Assembly: GCF_038024875.1 (NCBI RefSeq)
Contig: NZ_CP136136.1
Location: 2,976,001-3,040,000 of the forward strand
Length of the DNA stretch: 64,000 nucleotides
Direction: 5' to 3'
DNA from: Gordonia rubripertincta
GTDB taxonomy: Bacteria > Actinomycetota > Actinomycetes > Mycobacteriales > Mycobacteriaceae
Under the pieces are notes generated by a model. It saw only the letters and a program-made list of their open reading frames with translations, was not told the DNA's origin and searched no databases. Made by a program: the position numbers and the translations under genes. Below are positions 31,729 to 42,336 of the stretch, one piece after another. Numbering within the stretch: the first letter of the stretch is position 1; each line of letters begins with the position of its first letter.

Positions 31729-33456
31729 ATGGTCCGCGAAGTCCCGGAGCGCGGTGCGAGATCTGTCGAACTACAGAATGCGTTGTCGCAGATGCGATTA
31801 CGCGAACTCCTCAATGAGGTCCGCGACCGGATCACGCAGATCGCCGATGTGCGGGACCGCATCGACGGTCTGCTCGAGGCCATGCTGTCGGTGAGTTCCG
31901 AACTCGATCTGGAGACCACGCTGGAGTCGATCGTCGCCGCCGGGATCCGTCTGGTCGACGCCGAGTACGGCGCACTCGGCGTGCTCGGCAGCGGACACGA
32001 CCTCTCGGCCTTCCTCGCCCAGGGGATCGGGGAGGACATCCGCACGGAGATCGGGCACCTGCCGACGGGGCGCGGCGTGCTGGGCCAGCTCATCGACGAC
32101 CCGCGGGTGCTGCGCCTCACCGACCTCTCCGAACACCCCGCATCGGTGGGATTCCCGGCGAACCACCCGCCGATGACGAGTTTTCTGGGCGCTCCGATCC
32201 GGGTGCGCGACGAGATCTTCGGCAATCTGTACCTGACCGAGAAGAAGAACGGCGCGCAGTTCACCGAGGACGACGAACTCGTCATCCAGGCGCTGGCGTC
32301 GGCGGCGGGCATCGCGATTGAGAACGCCCGGCTCTACGAGCAGGCCCAGGCCCAGCTCGCCTGGATCGAGGCGAATCGCGACATGATCGCGGAGCTGCTG
32401 TCCGGGGTCGATCAGCAGGAAGTCCTCGAGGCGATCGCCCGCAGGGTCCTCACCCTGGCCGACGCCGATCTGGTCTGCATCGCCGAACCCCACGACCACG
32501 AGATGCCGCCGGAATCGGTCGACGAACTCGTCATCACGGTTGCCGAAGGGGTCGACGCCGAGGTCTTCCGCGGACGAACGGTGCCGATCAAGGGGTCTAC
32601 CTCGGGCGACGCCTTCGTCCGACGTCGGCCGGTGCTTCGCGAGCAGCTCGAGTACGACATCTCCGAGGATTCGTCCACTCGCCACGGCCCGGTGATGGTG
32701 GCTCCGCTGCGCACGGCGGATTCGACCCGCGGCGTGCTGATCGCTTTGCGGTCCAAGGGGCGCGACGGGTTCGCGGAGGATCTGCTGAGCCTGAGCGCGA
32801 ACTTCGCCGACCAGGGGGCCCTGGCGCTACAACTGGCCGGCGCGACGATGCAGGCCCATGAGGTGCGGGTCCTGGAGGATCGGGAACGGATCGCGCGGGA
32901 TCTTCACGATCACGTGATCCAGCGGATCTTCGCAGAGGGGCTGACCCTGCAGGCGACGCTGCAACGCACCCAGTCGCCCGAGATCCGGGCGCGGCTGACC
33001 CGGTCCATCAACAATCTGCAGGACATCGTCCAGGACGTGCGAACGACGATCTTCGACCTGCAGTCCGAGGAGACCGAGACCACCCGTCTCCGGCAGCGGG
33101 TGCAGGAGACGATCGATCAGCAGGTCGACGATCTGCCGATACAGACTCATGTGCGGATGGCGGGCCCGCTGTCGATCGTCTCGCCACGCCTCGCCGACCA
33201 GGTGGTCGCGGTGGTGCGGGAGGCCCTGAGCAACACGGTCCGGTACGCAGATGCGACGACGGTGACGGTGGCGATCGCGGTCGGCAACGAGCTGGCCGTG
33301 GAGGTCACCGACGACGGCGTCGGACTCCCCGAGGACGTGACGCCCAGCGGGCTGAAGAACCTGCGACACCGCGCAGAACGTCTGGGCGGGACCTTCGCGC
33401 TGAGCACGCCCGACTCGGGCCGAGGCCTGTCGGTGCGGTGGTCGGTACCGCTCTAG
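31729..33456 (+). CDS. devS: DevS/DosT-like GAF sensor histidine kinase
   Basis: 575 residues. Two GAF domains (about 60-200 and 215-365) precede a HisKA_3 dimerisation segment with the H-box ERIARDLHDHVIQRIFAEGL and a C-terminal HATPase with REALSNTVRYA and DDGVGLP. Histidine 146 in GFPANHPPM lies where the proximal heme ligand of mycobacterial DevS/DosT falls (149/147), so heme-based sensing of O2/NO/CO or redox is likely. A -10-like TATCAT ends seven bases before the ATG, suggesting a leaderless mRNA. It is divergent from devR, its likely partner. Confidence 0.9.
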   Translation: MVREVPERGARSVELQNALSQMRLRELLNEVRDRITQIADVRDRIDGLLEAMLSVSSELDLETTLESIVAAGIRLVDAEYGALGVLGSGHDLSAFLAQGIGEDIRTEIGHLPTGRGVLGQLIDDPRVLRLTDLSEHPASVGFPANHPPMTSFLGAPIRVRDEIFGNLYLTEKKNGAQFTEDDELVIQALASAAGIAIENARLYEQAQAQLAWIEANRDMIAELLSGVDQQEVLEAIARRVLTLADADLVCIAEPHDHEMPPESVDELVITVAEGVDAEVFRGRTVPIKGSTSGDAFVRRRPVLREQLEYDISEDSSTRHGPVMVAPLRTADSTRGVLIALRSKGRDGFAEDLLSLSANFADQGALALQLAGATMQAHEVRVLEDRERIARDLHDHVIQRIFAEGLTLQATLQRTQSPEIRARLTRSINNLQDIVQDVRTTIFDLQSEETETTRLRQRVQETIDQQVDDLPIQTHVRMAGPLSIVSPRLADQVVAVVREALSNTVRYADATTVTVAIAVGNELAVEVTDDGVGLPEDVTPSGLKNLRHRAERLGGTFALSTPDSGRGLSVRWSVPL

Positions 33457-33484
33457 CGCGACGCCGCGCCGAGATCGGAGAGGT

Positions 33485-33664
33485 TCACCGACCGGTGTCC
33501 GGTTCGGCCGGAAGTCGCCACGCCGAGGTCTGCTCGGTCACCCACGCCACGGCCTGCACTCCCGAGAGGAGGCCGAAGAGCACGATGAGCCAGATGGACA
33601 GGCCGACGAGCGCGCAGACCGCGAAGGCTGCGAGGAATACGACGAGAACACCGGTGAGCGTGAT
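33485..33664 (-). CDS. Small two-helix membrane protein, start unclear
   Basis: A frame of about 59 codons encodes ITLTGVLVVFLAAFAVCALV followed by a second hydrophobic run (LSIWLIVLFGLLSGVQAVAW) and a short polar tail ending PAEPDTGR. A perfect GGAGGTGA sits six bases before an ATC codon at 33664, with no ATG or GTG in frame. Alternatively one base is extra in the GTGACCGGTC context and the GTG at 33674 is the start. It lies in the 361-base gap between devS and the PIG-L gene, which is otherwise empty. Confidence 0.45.
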   Translation of the reverse strand: MTLTGVLVVFLAAFAVCALVGLSIWLIVLFGLLSGVQAVAWVTEQTSAWRLPAEPDTGR

Positions 33665-33817
33665 GACCGGTCACCTCCCGACTGTCTTGGAGGAGACTCT
33701 CCCGGGCGTTCGAGAGACTGACCCCCACACCCTCTCGTGTCGAGGCCGTCTCCGGGAGGGGCCGAAGGTCACAAATCCGCAGGGCCAACGTCGGGACCCT
33801 GCCGGTGTCCGGGCCGG

Positions 33818-34525
33818 TCATCGGGTTCGCTTGAGCTCGAACCCGGCGATCCGCACGCCGTCTGCGTCGTCTCGTGGTGCGGTCGCTCGGCCGATCTGGG
33901 CACGAGCCTGATCGAGGACGGGGGTGTCCGGGTCGAGGACAGACAGATAGCGGTCGTGTGCGGCGAGGGACCGGACGGCCACCTCGAACTGCGCGTCGAC
34001 GTCGACGGCGTGTGTGGCCGCCGGCCCGTTCTCGAACAACCACGCCGGGACCTCGCCTGAACCCGGACCCGAACTCGAGGCCGCCAGGGCGTCGTAGGCG
34101 TCGAGCACCGCCGCGGCGAACTCCATGTGATCCCGCTGGTTCGGTTGGCCCGGCGCCCATTCGGGTCCGCCATACAGCGACAGGATCACCTGCGGCGCAA
34201 TGCGTTCGACGGTCTCGGTGATCTTCGCGCGCAGTTCGGGGGTGTTGTAGATGTCGCTGTCGGGAAAGCCCCAGAACTCCACCTCGTCGACGCCGACGAT
34301 CTTCGCCGACGCACGCTGTTCGGCTTCACGTAGGGGGCCGCATTCGGCCGGGGTCATGCCCTCGATCCCGCGTTCGCCGCTGGACGCGAGCGCGTAGACC
34401 ACGCGCTTGCCCTCGCCGGTCCAGCGTGCGACCGCGGCGGCCATGCCGTACTCCGGGTCGTCGGGATGGGCGACGAGGACGAGCGCTGTCTGCCAGTCCG
34501 CGGGGAAGGGCTGCAGTGAGGTCAT
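33818..34525 (-). CDS. PIG-L/LmbE family deacetylase
   Basis: 235 residues. The zinc motif VAHPDDPEYG (about residues 18-27) and LSLYGGPEW...NQRDHMEFA with the third ligand histidine are those of N-acetylglucosaminyl-type deacetylases (MshB/Mca relatives). The substrate is unknown. It lacks the Mca-specific blocks seen in the mca gene of this window. The ATG at 34525 is used. It begins 13 bases from fumC in the same direction and may be the last gene of the glpX-fum-fumC run. Confidence 0.85.
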   Translation of the reverse strand: MTSLQPFPADWQTALVLVAHPDDPEYGMAAAVARWTGEGKRVVYALASSGERGIEGMTPAECGPLREAEQRASAKIVGVDEVEFWGFPDSDIYNTPELRAKITETVERIAPQVILSLYGGPEWAPGQPNQRDHMEFAAAVLDAYDALAASSSGPGSGEVPAWLFENGPAATHAVDVDAQFEVAVRSLAAHDRYLSVLDPDTPVLDQARAQIGRATAPRDDADGVRIAGFELKRTR

Positions 34526-34538
34526 GACCTGAAAGTAC

Positions 34539-35951
34539 TCAGCGTTCCCGGTCGAGGTTGGCCATCTTGAGCACATCGAGACGTGCGTCGAGTTCCTCCT
34601 CGCTGAGCTTGTCGCCGACGAGGCCGCGGTCGATCACGGTCTGCCGGATCGTCTTGCCCTCCTTGAGCGCTTGCTTGGCGACGGCTGCGGCCTCCTCGTA
34701 ACCGATCGCGCTGTTGAGCGGCGTGACGATCGACGGGGAGCTCTCGGCGAGGGTCCGCAGGCGGTCGACGTTGGCCTGCAACCCGGAGATGCAGCGGTCG
34801 GCGAACAGGCGGGACACGTTGGCCAGCAACGTGAGTGACTCGAGGACGTTGCGGGCCATCATCGGGATGTAGACATTGAGCTCGAACGCGCCGTTCCCCC
34901 CGCCCCAGGTGACCGCCGCGTCGTTGCCGACGACCTGCGCGGCGACCTGCGTGACCGCTTCGGGCAGAACGGGATTGACCTTGCCCGGCATGATCGAGCT
35001 GCCCGGCTGGAGGTCGGGGAGCAGGATCTCGCCCAGGCCGGTCAGCGGTCCCGAACCCATCCAGCGGACATCGTTGGCGATCTTGGTGAGCGACACCGCG
35101 ATCGTCTTCAGCTGCCCCGACAGTTCGACGAGGCCGTCGCGAGCCGCCTGCGCCTCGAAGTTGTCCTTCGCGAGGGAGAGTTCCTCGACGCCGGTGCGGC
35201 GGACGAGTTCGGCCACCACCTTGGTGCCGAACCCGGCCGGGGCGTTGAGACCGGTGCCCACCGCGGTGCCGCCGATGGGCAGTTCGCCGACACGGGGCAG
35301 GGTCGCGGTGACGCGTTCGATGCCCGCCTCGACCTGCCGTGCGTACCCCGCGAACTCCTGGCCGAGGGTCACCGGCACCGCGTCCATGAGGTGCGTACGG
35401 CCGCTCTTGACGACCTCACGCCACTCGGTCGCCTTGTCCGCCAGGGCTTTCCGGAGATGATCGAGAGCCGGGACCAGATCGGTGACGACCGCCTCCGTCG
35501 CCGCGACATGTGTGGCGGTGGGGAAGGTGTCGTTCGACGACTGCGACATGTTGACGTGGTCGTTGGGATGCACGTCGACGCCGTTGGCCTTCGCGATGGA
35601 GGCGATGACCTCGTTGGTGTTCATGTTCGAACTCGTGCCCGACCCGGTCTGGAAGACGTCGATCGGGAACTGGTCGTCGTGCTGGCCGTCGGCGATCTCG
35701 GCGGCCGCCGCGATGATCGCGTCGGCCCGCTCGGCGTCGAGGAGCCCCAGATCCTTGTTGACCGTGGCACAGGCCGCCTTCAGCAGGCCCATCGCGCGAA
35801 TCTGCGTCCGTTCCAGCGGGCGGTGGCTGATGGGGAAGTTCTCCACCGCTCGCTGGGTCTGGGCGCGCCACAGAGCATCGATGGGGACCTGCACCTCGCC
35901 CATCGTGTCGTGCTCGGTGCGGTATTCCTGCTTGCCCTGTGCCTGGGTCAT
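34539..35951 (-). CDS. fumC: Class II fumarate hydratase
   Basis: 470 residues. Fumarase/aspartase superfamily, TCA-cycle hydration of fumarate to malate without a metal. Conserved regions: TGSGTSSNMNTNEVIA, SSNDTFPTA, GRTHLMDAVPVTLGQE, and the catalytic-serine signature GSSIMPGKVNP (about residue 320). It starts seven bases after the stop of a class I fumarase, so two unrelated fumarases are cotranscribed. M. tuberculosis has only the class II gene at this point (Rv1098c). Confidence 0.96.
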   Translation of the reverse strand: MTQAQGKQEYRTEHDTMGEVQVPIDALWRAQTQRAVENFPISHRPLERTQIRAMGLLKAACATVNKDLGLLDAERADAIIAAAAEIADGQHDDQFPIDVFQTGSGTSSNMNTNEVIASIAKANGVDVHPNDHVNMSQSSNDTFPTATHVAATEAVVTDLVPALDHLRKALADKATEWREVVKSGRTHLMDAVPVTLGQEFAGYARQVEAGIERVTATLPRVGELPIGGTAVGTGLNAPAGFGTKVVAELVRRTGVEELSLAKDNFEAQAARDGLVELSGQLKTIAVSLTKIANDVRWMGSGPLTGLGEILLPDLQPGSSIMPGKVNPVLPEAVTQVAAQVVGNDAAVTWGGGNGAFELNVYIPMMARNVLESLTLLANVSRLFADRCISGLQANVDRLRTLAESSPSIVTPLNSAIGYEEAAAVAKQALKEGKTIRQTVIDRGLVGDKLSEEELDARLDVLKMANLDRER

Positions 35952-35958
35952 AGGTGTT

Positions 35959-37656
<1,698 letters not shown>

Positions 37657-37684
37657 GCACCGGATCGTATCGTCCCAGTAGAAA

Positions 37685-37749
37685 GGCCCCACGCCGAAGG
37701 TGACCGGACTCGTGAGGTGGATCACGGTCGCGGTCCCCGGCGTGGGGCC
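37685..37749 (-). terminator. Hairpin between glpX and fumA
   Basis: GGCCCCACGCCG (37685-37696) pairs perfectly with CGGCGTGGGGCC (37738-37749). On the minus strand the second arm is followed by TTTCTACTGG. The 41-base loop is long. Confidence 0.5.
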
Positions 37750-37765
37750 GTTCTGCTCGGGTGGA

Positions 37766-38761
37766 TCAGAGATCGAGGTTCGCGTACTCGCGGAGCTTGG
37801 CCGGCTTGTGGACGGCCTCGATGCGGCGGACGGTGCCGGACTTCGAGCGCATCACCAGCGAACGGGTCGTCGCGCCGTTGGGGCGGTAGGTGACGCCGCG
37901 CAGCATGTCGCCGTTGGTGACGCCGGTGGCGCAGAAGAAGGAGTTCTCGCCGCTCACGAGGATGTCGTTGGTGAGGACCCGGTCGAGGTCGTGGCCGGCG
38001 TCGATCGCCTTCTGGCGCTCTTCCTCGTTGCGGGGCCACAGCTTGCCCTGGATCTCGCCGCCCATGCACTTCATCGCGACGGCGGTGATGATGCCCTCGG
38101 GCGTGCCACCGACACCCATCAGCATGTCGACGGTCGAGTAGTCGTCGGCGGCCGCCACGGCGCCGGCGACATCGCCGTCGGAGATGAGACGGATCTTGGC
38201 GCCGGCCTGGCGGATCTCACCGATCAGCTCGGCGTGACGGGGACGGTCGAGGACGATGACGGTCAGGTCGGCGACGTCGATGCCCTTGGCCTTGGCGACC
38301 GAGTTGATGTTCCACTCGACCGACTCGTTGATGTTGATGGCGCCCTTGGCGTCGGGTCCGACGGCGATCTTGTCCATGTAGAACACGGCCGACGGGTCGT
38401 ACATCGTGCCGCGCTCGCTGACCGCGATCACCGAGATCGAGTTGGGGCGGCCCTCGGCCATCAGGGTGGTGCCGTCGATGGGGTCGACCGCGACGTCGCA
38501 GTCGGGTCCCTGCCCGTTGCCGACCTCTTCGCCGTTGTACAGCATCGGGGCCTCGTCCTTCTCGCCCTCGCCGATCACGACGACGCCGCGCATCGACACC
38601 GTCGAGAGGAGCTGACGCATCGCGTCGACCGCCGCGCCGTCGCCGCCGTTCTTGTCGCCCCGACCCACCCAGCGGCCGGCAGCGAGTGCAGCCGACTCGG
38701 TCACGCGGACCAGTTCCATCGCGAGGTTGCGATCGGGTGCTTGGTGGCTGCTGGCTGTCAT
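37766..38761 (-). CDS. glpX: Class II fructose-1,6-bisphosphatase
   Basis: 331 residues. GlpX-type FBPase of gluconeogenesis. Metal and substrate blocks: GEGEKDEAPMLYNGE, DPIDGTTLMAEGRPNSISVIA, SDGDVAGAV, GVGGTPEGIITA. The ATG at 38761 (MTASSHQ) is used, as the longer frame enters the divergent promoter region. Adjacent fumarase genes reflect the conserved glpX-fum order of mycobacteria (Rv1099c-Rv1098c). Confidence 0.96.
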   Translation of the reverse strand: MTASSHQAPDRNLAMELVRVTESAALAAGRWVGRGDKNGGDGAAVDAMRQLLSTVSMRGVVVIGEGEKDEAPMLYNGEEVGNGQGPDCDVAVDPIDGTTLMAEGRPNSISVIAVSERGTMYDPSAVFYMDKIAVGPDAKGAININESVEWNINSVAKAKGIDVADLTVIVLDRPRHAELIGEIRQAGAKIRLISDGDVAGAVAAADDYSTVDMLMGVGGTPEGIITAVAMKCMGGEIQGKLWPRNEEERQKAIDAGHDLDRVLTNDILVSGENSFFCATGVTNGDMLRGVTYRPNGATTRSLVMRSKSGTVRRIEAVHKPAKLREYANLDL

Positions 38762-38904
38762 CGGCTTCGGCTCCTCAGGTGTGGCCCGGATCCCAGTGGG
38801 CGCAGGCCGTGGGATCCGTGGGTGTGGCGGTGATCTCAGGGACCATCCTTGCATGTCACACCGGCCGTTCGGTGACTGACCCTTCTGGTGGGATACTCGC
38901 CCTC

Positions 38905-39480
38905 ATGGCAGACAAACCGCGCATTCTCATCAACGGCAAGGACATGTTCTGGTCGTTGGTACCGCTGCTCGCGCTGATTGCGTTGGTGGCGATCGCCTCG
39001 GGGAATTGCTCGGTCGGACTGAACCAGGACCCGGCGGACAGCAAGGTGCCCGCATTCGACGTGGTCACCGCACTGGATGCCGACGCCCGACAAATGCCGT
39101 TCCCGATCCGCCGCCCGCCGACACCGGAGGGGTGGAAGCCCAACTCCGGCTCGTCGGACGCGATCGAGGGACACCGGGTCAGCACCGTCGGCTGGCTCAG
39201 CGCGAGTGGCGCCTACGTGCAGCTGAGTCAGACCGACGCGTCGGAGGACCTGCTGGTGCCGTACCTCGGCGGCGACGACACCAAGTACGGCGACGTCGGC
39301 GCGACCGGTACCCGCGAGGCGGGCGGCCGGCAGTGGGTGACCTACGAGACCGCCGAGGGCAAGAAGTTCTGGATCACCGACTTCGGCAACGTACGCGTGG
39401 GCGTCCTGTCCCGCGGGCCCGACGCCGACATCGAGACGATCGCGGCGTCGGTGGCGACGCAGCAACCTCTCGACGCCTGA
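38905..39480 (+). CDS. DUF4245 domain membrane protein
   Basis: 191 residues, the Rv1100 type. One membrane segment at about 15-32 (FWSLVPLLALIALVAIAS) is followed by an exported domain of about 155 residues with PIRRPPTPEGWKPNSGSS near its start, as in DUF4245. A -10-like GATACT ends seven bases before the ATG, and no ribosome site is seen, so the mRNA may be leaderless. Divergent from glpX. Function unknown. Confidence 0.88.
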   Translation: MADKPRILINGKDMFWSLVPLLALIALVAIASGNCSVGLNQDPADSKVPAFDVVTALDADARQMPFPIRRPPTPEGWKPNSGSSDAIEGHRVSTVGWLSASGAYVQLSQTDASEDLLVPYLGGDDTKYGDVGATGTREAGGRQWVTYETAEGKKFWITDFGNVRVGVLSRGPDADIETIAASVATQQPLDA

Positions 39481-39611
39481 GCTGCTGAGGAGCGCCCCCG
39501 AAAGGCGCCGCTGCGAACCGGCCCTGGAGGGCACCCGCCGGCGACGAGATGACGACGGCGCGTCTGCACAGGGTGGTTCCCGGGGACGGGTCCGGCTGGG
39601 GTCGGGTGATT

Positions 39612-39629
39612 CGAGTAGCCCACTACTCG
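39612..39629. promoter_or_regulatory. Inverted repeat CGAGTAG-CCCA-CTACTCG
   Basis: Perfect seven-base arms with a four-base spacer, 47 bases before the small membrane-protein gene at 39676. It could be an operator or an RNA hairpin. Confidence 0.35.
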
Positions 39630-39675
39630 CGAAAACCGGTGCGTCCGTTCCTAGCGTCTGCTTCGGGAGGCGCTC

Positions 39676-39960
39676 ATGTCACGGGGAATCAGGCACAGGT
39701 ACACGTGGTGGCTGCCGGTCATGTGGGCGCGGCTGGTTCTCGTCGCGGTGCTCGTCGCCCTGCTGGTGATCGTGGTCCCGGTGTACGGGGCCGGTGCGGC
39801 CACCCCGGCAGCCGGCGGTCGCGTGATCAGCGCGCCGTGCGTGCACGTCGACTCGACGGCCGACCGGCGGGAGGCGCTGCTGGTGGTCGGTGACCGCGCG
39901 GCGGAGAAGCGATTCCACGCCACCGTCGCCGACCGTGGCGCACAGCTCGAATTCGGTTGA
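39676..39960 (+). CDS. Small single-pass membrane/exported protein
   Basis: 94 residues. GGGAGG lies just before the ATG. A basic N-terminus (RGIRHR) is followed by one long hydrophobic segment (about 17-37, ARLVLVAVLVALLVIVVPVY) and a short exported domain with one cysteine. I recognise no family. The ribosome site and membrane pattern support a real gene. Convergent with xseB, 23 bases apart. Confidence 0.6.
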   Translation: MSRGIRHRYTWWLPVMWARLVLVAVLVALLVIVVPVYGAGAATPAAGGRVISAPCVHVDSTADRREALLVVGDRAAEKRFHATVADRGAQLEFG

Positions 39961-39983
39961 GCCGACCGTCTACTCGTTGTCTG

Positions 39984-40238
39984 CTAGGCGTCTTCCTGGT
40001 CGGACGCGTTCTTCTGCGCAATCACTGTCTCGATGCGTTCGCGCGCGCCGCGGAGGTGCTCTTCGCAGCGCGTCGCGAGTGCCTCGCCCCGTTCCCACAG
40101 GGCCAGCGAGGTGTCGAGATCCAGGCCGCCGTGCTCGAGCGTGCTGACGATGTCGGCTAGCTCGTCGCGCGCCTCCTCGTAGCCGAGTTCGGCAACCGGT
40201 GTGTAGTCCTCGCCCGTGTCGTCACTGTCGGTGCTCAC
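39984..40238 (-). CDS. xseB: Exodeoxyribonuclease VII small subunit
   Basis: 84 residues, usual length. It binds the large subunit XseA to form the single-strand nuclease ExoVII. The XseB signature is YEEARDELADIVSTLEHGGL followed by DLDTSLALWERGEALATRCE. The GTG start overlaps the xseA stop (GTGA), so the two are translationally coupled. Confidence 0.96.
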   Translation of the reverse strand: MSTDSDDTGEDYTPVAELGYEEARDELADIVSTLEHGGLDLDTSLALWERGEALATRCEEHLRGARERIETVIAQKNASDQEDA

Positions 40239-41501
40239 GAATCTCCTTCGTCGTCAGGGGAAGTGGTGGGTGCCTCGGTCGCGGTGACGGTGGCGCGCGC
40301 CGCGCCGTCGGCGACCCGGATACGAAGCTCGGCCCCCACGGGGAGGTCGTCGAGTGTGCTCACGACGTGGGTGACGTCGGTGTCGGTGCGCTGCACCACG
40401 GCATAACCGCGCGCGAGGGTCTGCGCCGGGCCCAGCGTCGACAACCGGGCGGCGAGGTGCTCGTGGCGTCGGTCCTCGGTGTCGACGTGACGCCGGACGT
40501 CGCGCCGCAGCGCGCGCACCAGCTCGGCCACGTTCGCGGACTCCTGGTCGACGATCACACCGGGCCGGGCGAGGACCGGGCGTCGTCGGAGGCCTTCGAT
40601 CACCCCGGTCTCGCGACGCACCCAGTTGCGCAACGCCTGTGCGCTCCGCCGGCGCAGGTCGTCGATCCCGGCGAGCTCGGCGTCCACGTCGGGCACCACT
40701 CGTTTGGCGGCGTCGGTCGGCGTCGCCGCGCGCAGATCCGCGACGAGGTCGAGCAGCGGGTTGTCGGGCTCGTGACCGATCGCGCTGACCACCGGTGTGC
40801 GACAACGGGAGACCGCACGCAGCAAGGCCTCGTCGGAGAACGGCAGCAGATCCTCGACGCTGCCGCCGCCGCGGGCGATGATGATCACCTCGACGTCGGG
40901 ATGCGCGTCGAGGTCGGCGAGGTGGGCGAGGATGCGTGCCACCGCCGTGGGTCCTTGGACGGGCGCCTCACGGACGTCGAAGCGGACCGCCGACCACCGA
41001 TCGGTCGCGACGCTCAAGACGTCGCGCTGCGCAGCGCTGGCCCGCCCGCTGATCAGCCCGATCGAGCGCGGCAGGAACGGCAGCGGACGCTTGAGCCGCG
41101 CGTCGAACAATCCCTCGGCGGCCAGTAACTGCCGAAGGCGTTCGATCCGCAGCAGCAGTTCGCCGACGCCGACCGGACGGATGTCGCTGACCCGCAGCGA
41201 CACCGTGCCCCGGCCGGTGAAGTAGCTGGGCCGGCCCAGGACGACGACCTGACTGCCGTCGGTCAGCGGAACCTCGGTGCGCGCCAACAGGTCCGGGCTA
41301 CACGTCACCGAGATGGAGATGTCGGCGGCCGGGTCCCGCAGGGTGAGGAACGCCGTGCGGGTACCGGGGCGCCGGCTGATCTGGGGTGACCTGGCCCTCG
41401 ACCCAGATCTGGCCCAACCGGTGGATCCAGTCGGCGATCTTGGTGTTGACCGTCCGTACCGGCCACGGATTCTCGGCCGAGTTCGGCGAGGTCCCGCTCA
41501 C
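40235..41501 (-). CDS. xseA: Exodeoxyribonuclease VII large subunit (frameshifted in this sequence)
   Basis: About 421 residues when repaired. The N-terminal OB-fold part (GTG at 41501, NPWPVRTVNTKIADWIHRLG, IWVEGQVT) is in one frame. The rest (CSPDLLARTEVPLTDGSQVV, then the catalytic region LISGRASAAQRDVLSV and ARGGGSVEDLLPFSDEALLRA) is in another. The break is a run of four G (41383-41386; CCCC on the coding strand, ACCCCAG), where three would restore GQVTQISRRPGTRTAFLTL. One extra base in a homopolymer is the simplest cause. The start overlaps the stop of the gene upstream by GTGA. Confidence 0.9.
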
Positions 41502-42283
41502 GCCTCGGTGGAGCGCTTGTTCTGCGAGGCGATCCGGTTCTCGAGCATCGTCACGAACGGTGCGCGGCCACGGTTGGCCTTCTCGTAGTCGACGAGGGTC
41601 TCGAGGTCGTCGGTGCCGACCGTCCGCAGACGGGCACGCAGCTGCGCCAGGGTCAGCGTGTCGTAGTCGATGAGGACGACGATCTCGGGTGCCGGTCCGT
41701 TCTTCGGCTTGGCCTTGGGCGCCGTCGGCTTCTTCTCCGCGGCGTCCACGACGTCCTCGGGTGCGGAGCTGTACAGCGCGAAGCGACCGGCGTCGGCCCG
41801 CGGCGGTGCGGCCAGGTCGGAGTCGGAGGCCTCCGCGTCGATCTCGGTGGCCTTGGTGGCCCCGCTGGTCCTCGTGGCGTTGGTCACCTTCGCGGTCGTG
41901 GTGGACTTCACCGCTTCGCCGGGCTGATCACCCGGATCGTTGCCATCGGCGGCGGCCTCGACCTCGTCGACGATGGTGGTGGGCTTCTCGATCGGTACGT
42001 CACCGGCGCGCGCGTCGGAGTCGGGACCCGGGACCTCGTCGTCCTCGTCGAAGCGGGCCCATTGGGGCTGCTCGCTGGGCTTGTCGAACAGCATCCCCAG
42101 GGCGGCGTCGCCCTTGATGGCGAGTTCGGCGATGTTCTGCTGCGCCCGCATGCCTGCCTGCAGGGTCTGGCTGACCGCTGTCATCGGGAGGGTGATGAGC
42201 AGCGCGGGAAGCTTGCGCGTCTCCTCGAGGGCGGTGACGATCAGACCTGCGGCGATACGGGCCGGGTAGGGTGCGCGATCCAT
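41498..42283 (-). CDS. Rv1109c-like (lipid droplet-associated type) protein
   Basis: 261 residues. A hydrophobic/amphipathic N-terminal region (about 5-65, with ARIAAGLIVTALEETRKLPA and LLITLPMTAVSQTLQAGMRA) precedes a long acidic, Ala/Thr/Pro-rich low-complexity middle and a conserved C-terminal helix-rich domain with YDTLTLAQLRARLRTVGTDD and LETLVDYEKANRGRAPFVTM. Homologues in mycolata are often named lipid droplet-associated protein. I rely on memory for that label. Coupled to xseA by GTGA and divergent from ispH, as in M. tuberculosis. Confidence 0.75.
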   Translation of the reverse strand: MDRAPYPARIAAGLIVTALEETRKLPALLITLPMTAVSQTLQAGMRAQQNIAELAIKGDAALGMLFDKPSEQPQWARFDEDDEVPGPDSDARAGDVPIEKPTTIVDEVEAAADGNDPGDQPGEAVKSTTTAKVTNATRTSGATKATEIDAEASDSDLAAPPRADAGRFALYSSAPEDVVDAAEKKPTAPKAKPKNGPAPEIVVLIDYDTLTLAQLRARLRTVGTDDLETLVDYEKANRGRAPFVTMLENRIASQNKRSTEA

Positions 42284-42336
42284 GCCAACACTCTGCCATC
42301 ATCGGGCACTTGTCTGTAACCCGTACCCTGGGAGAC

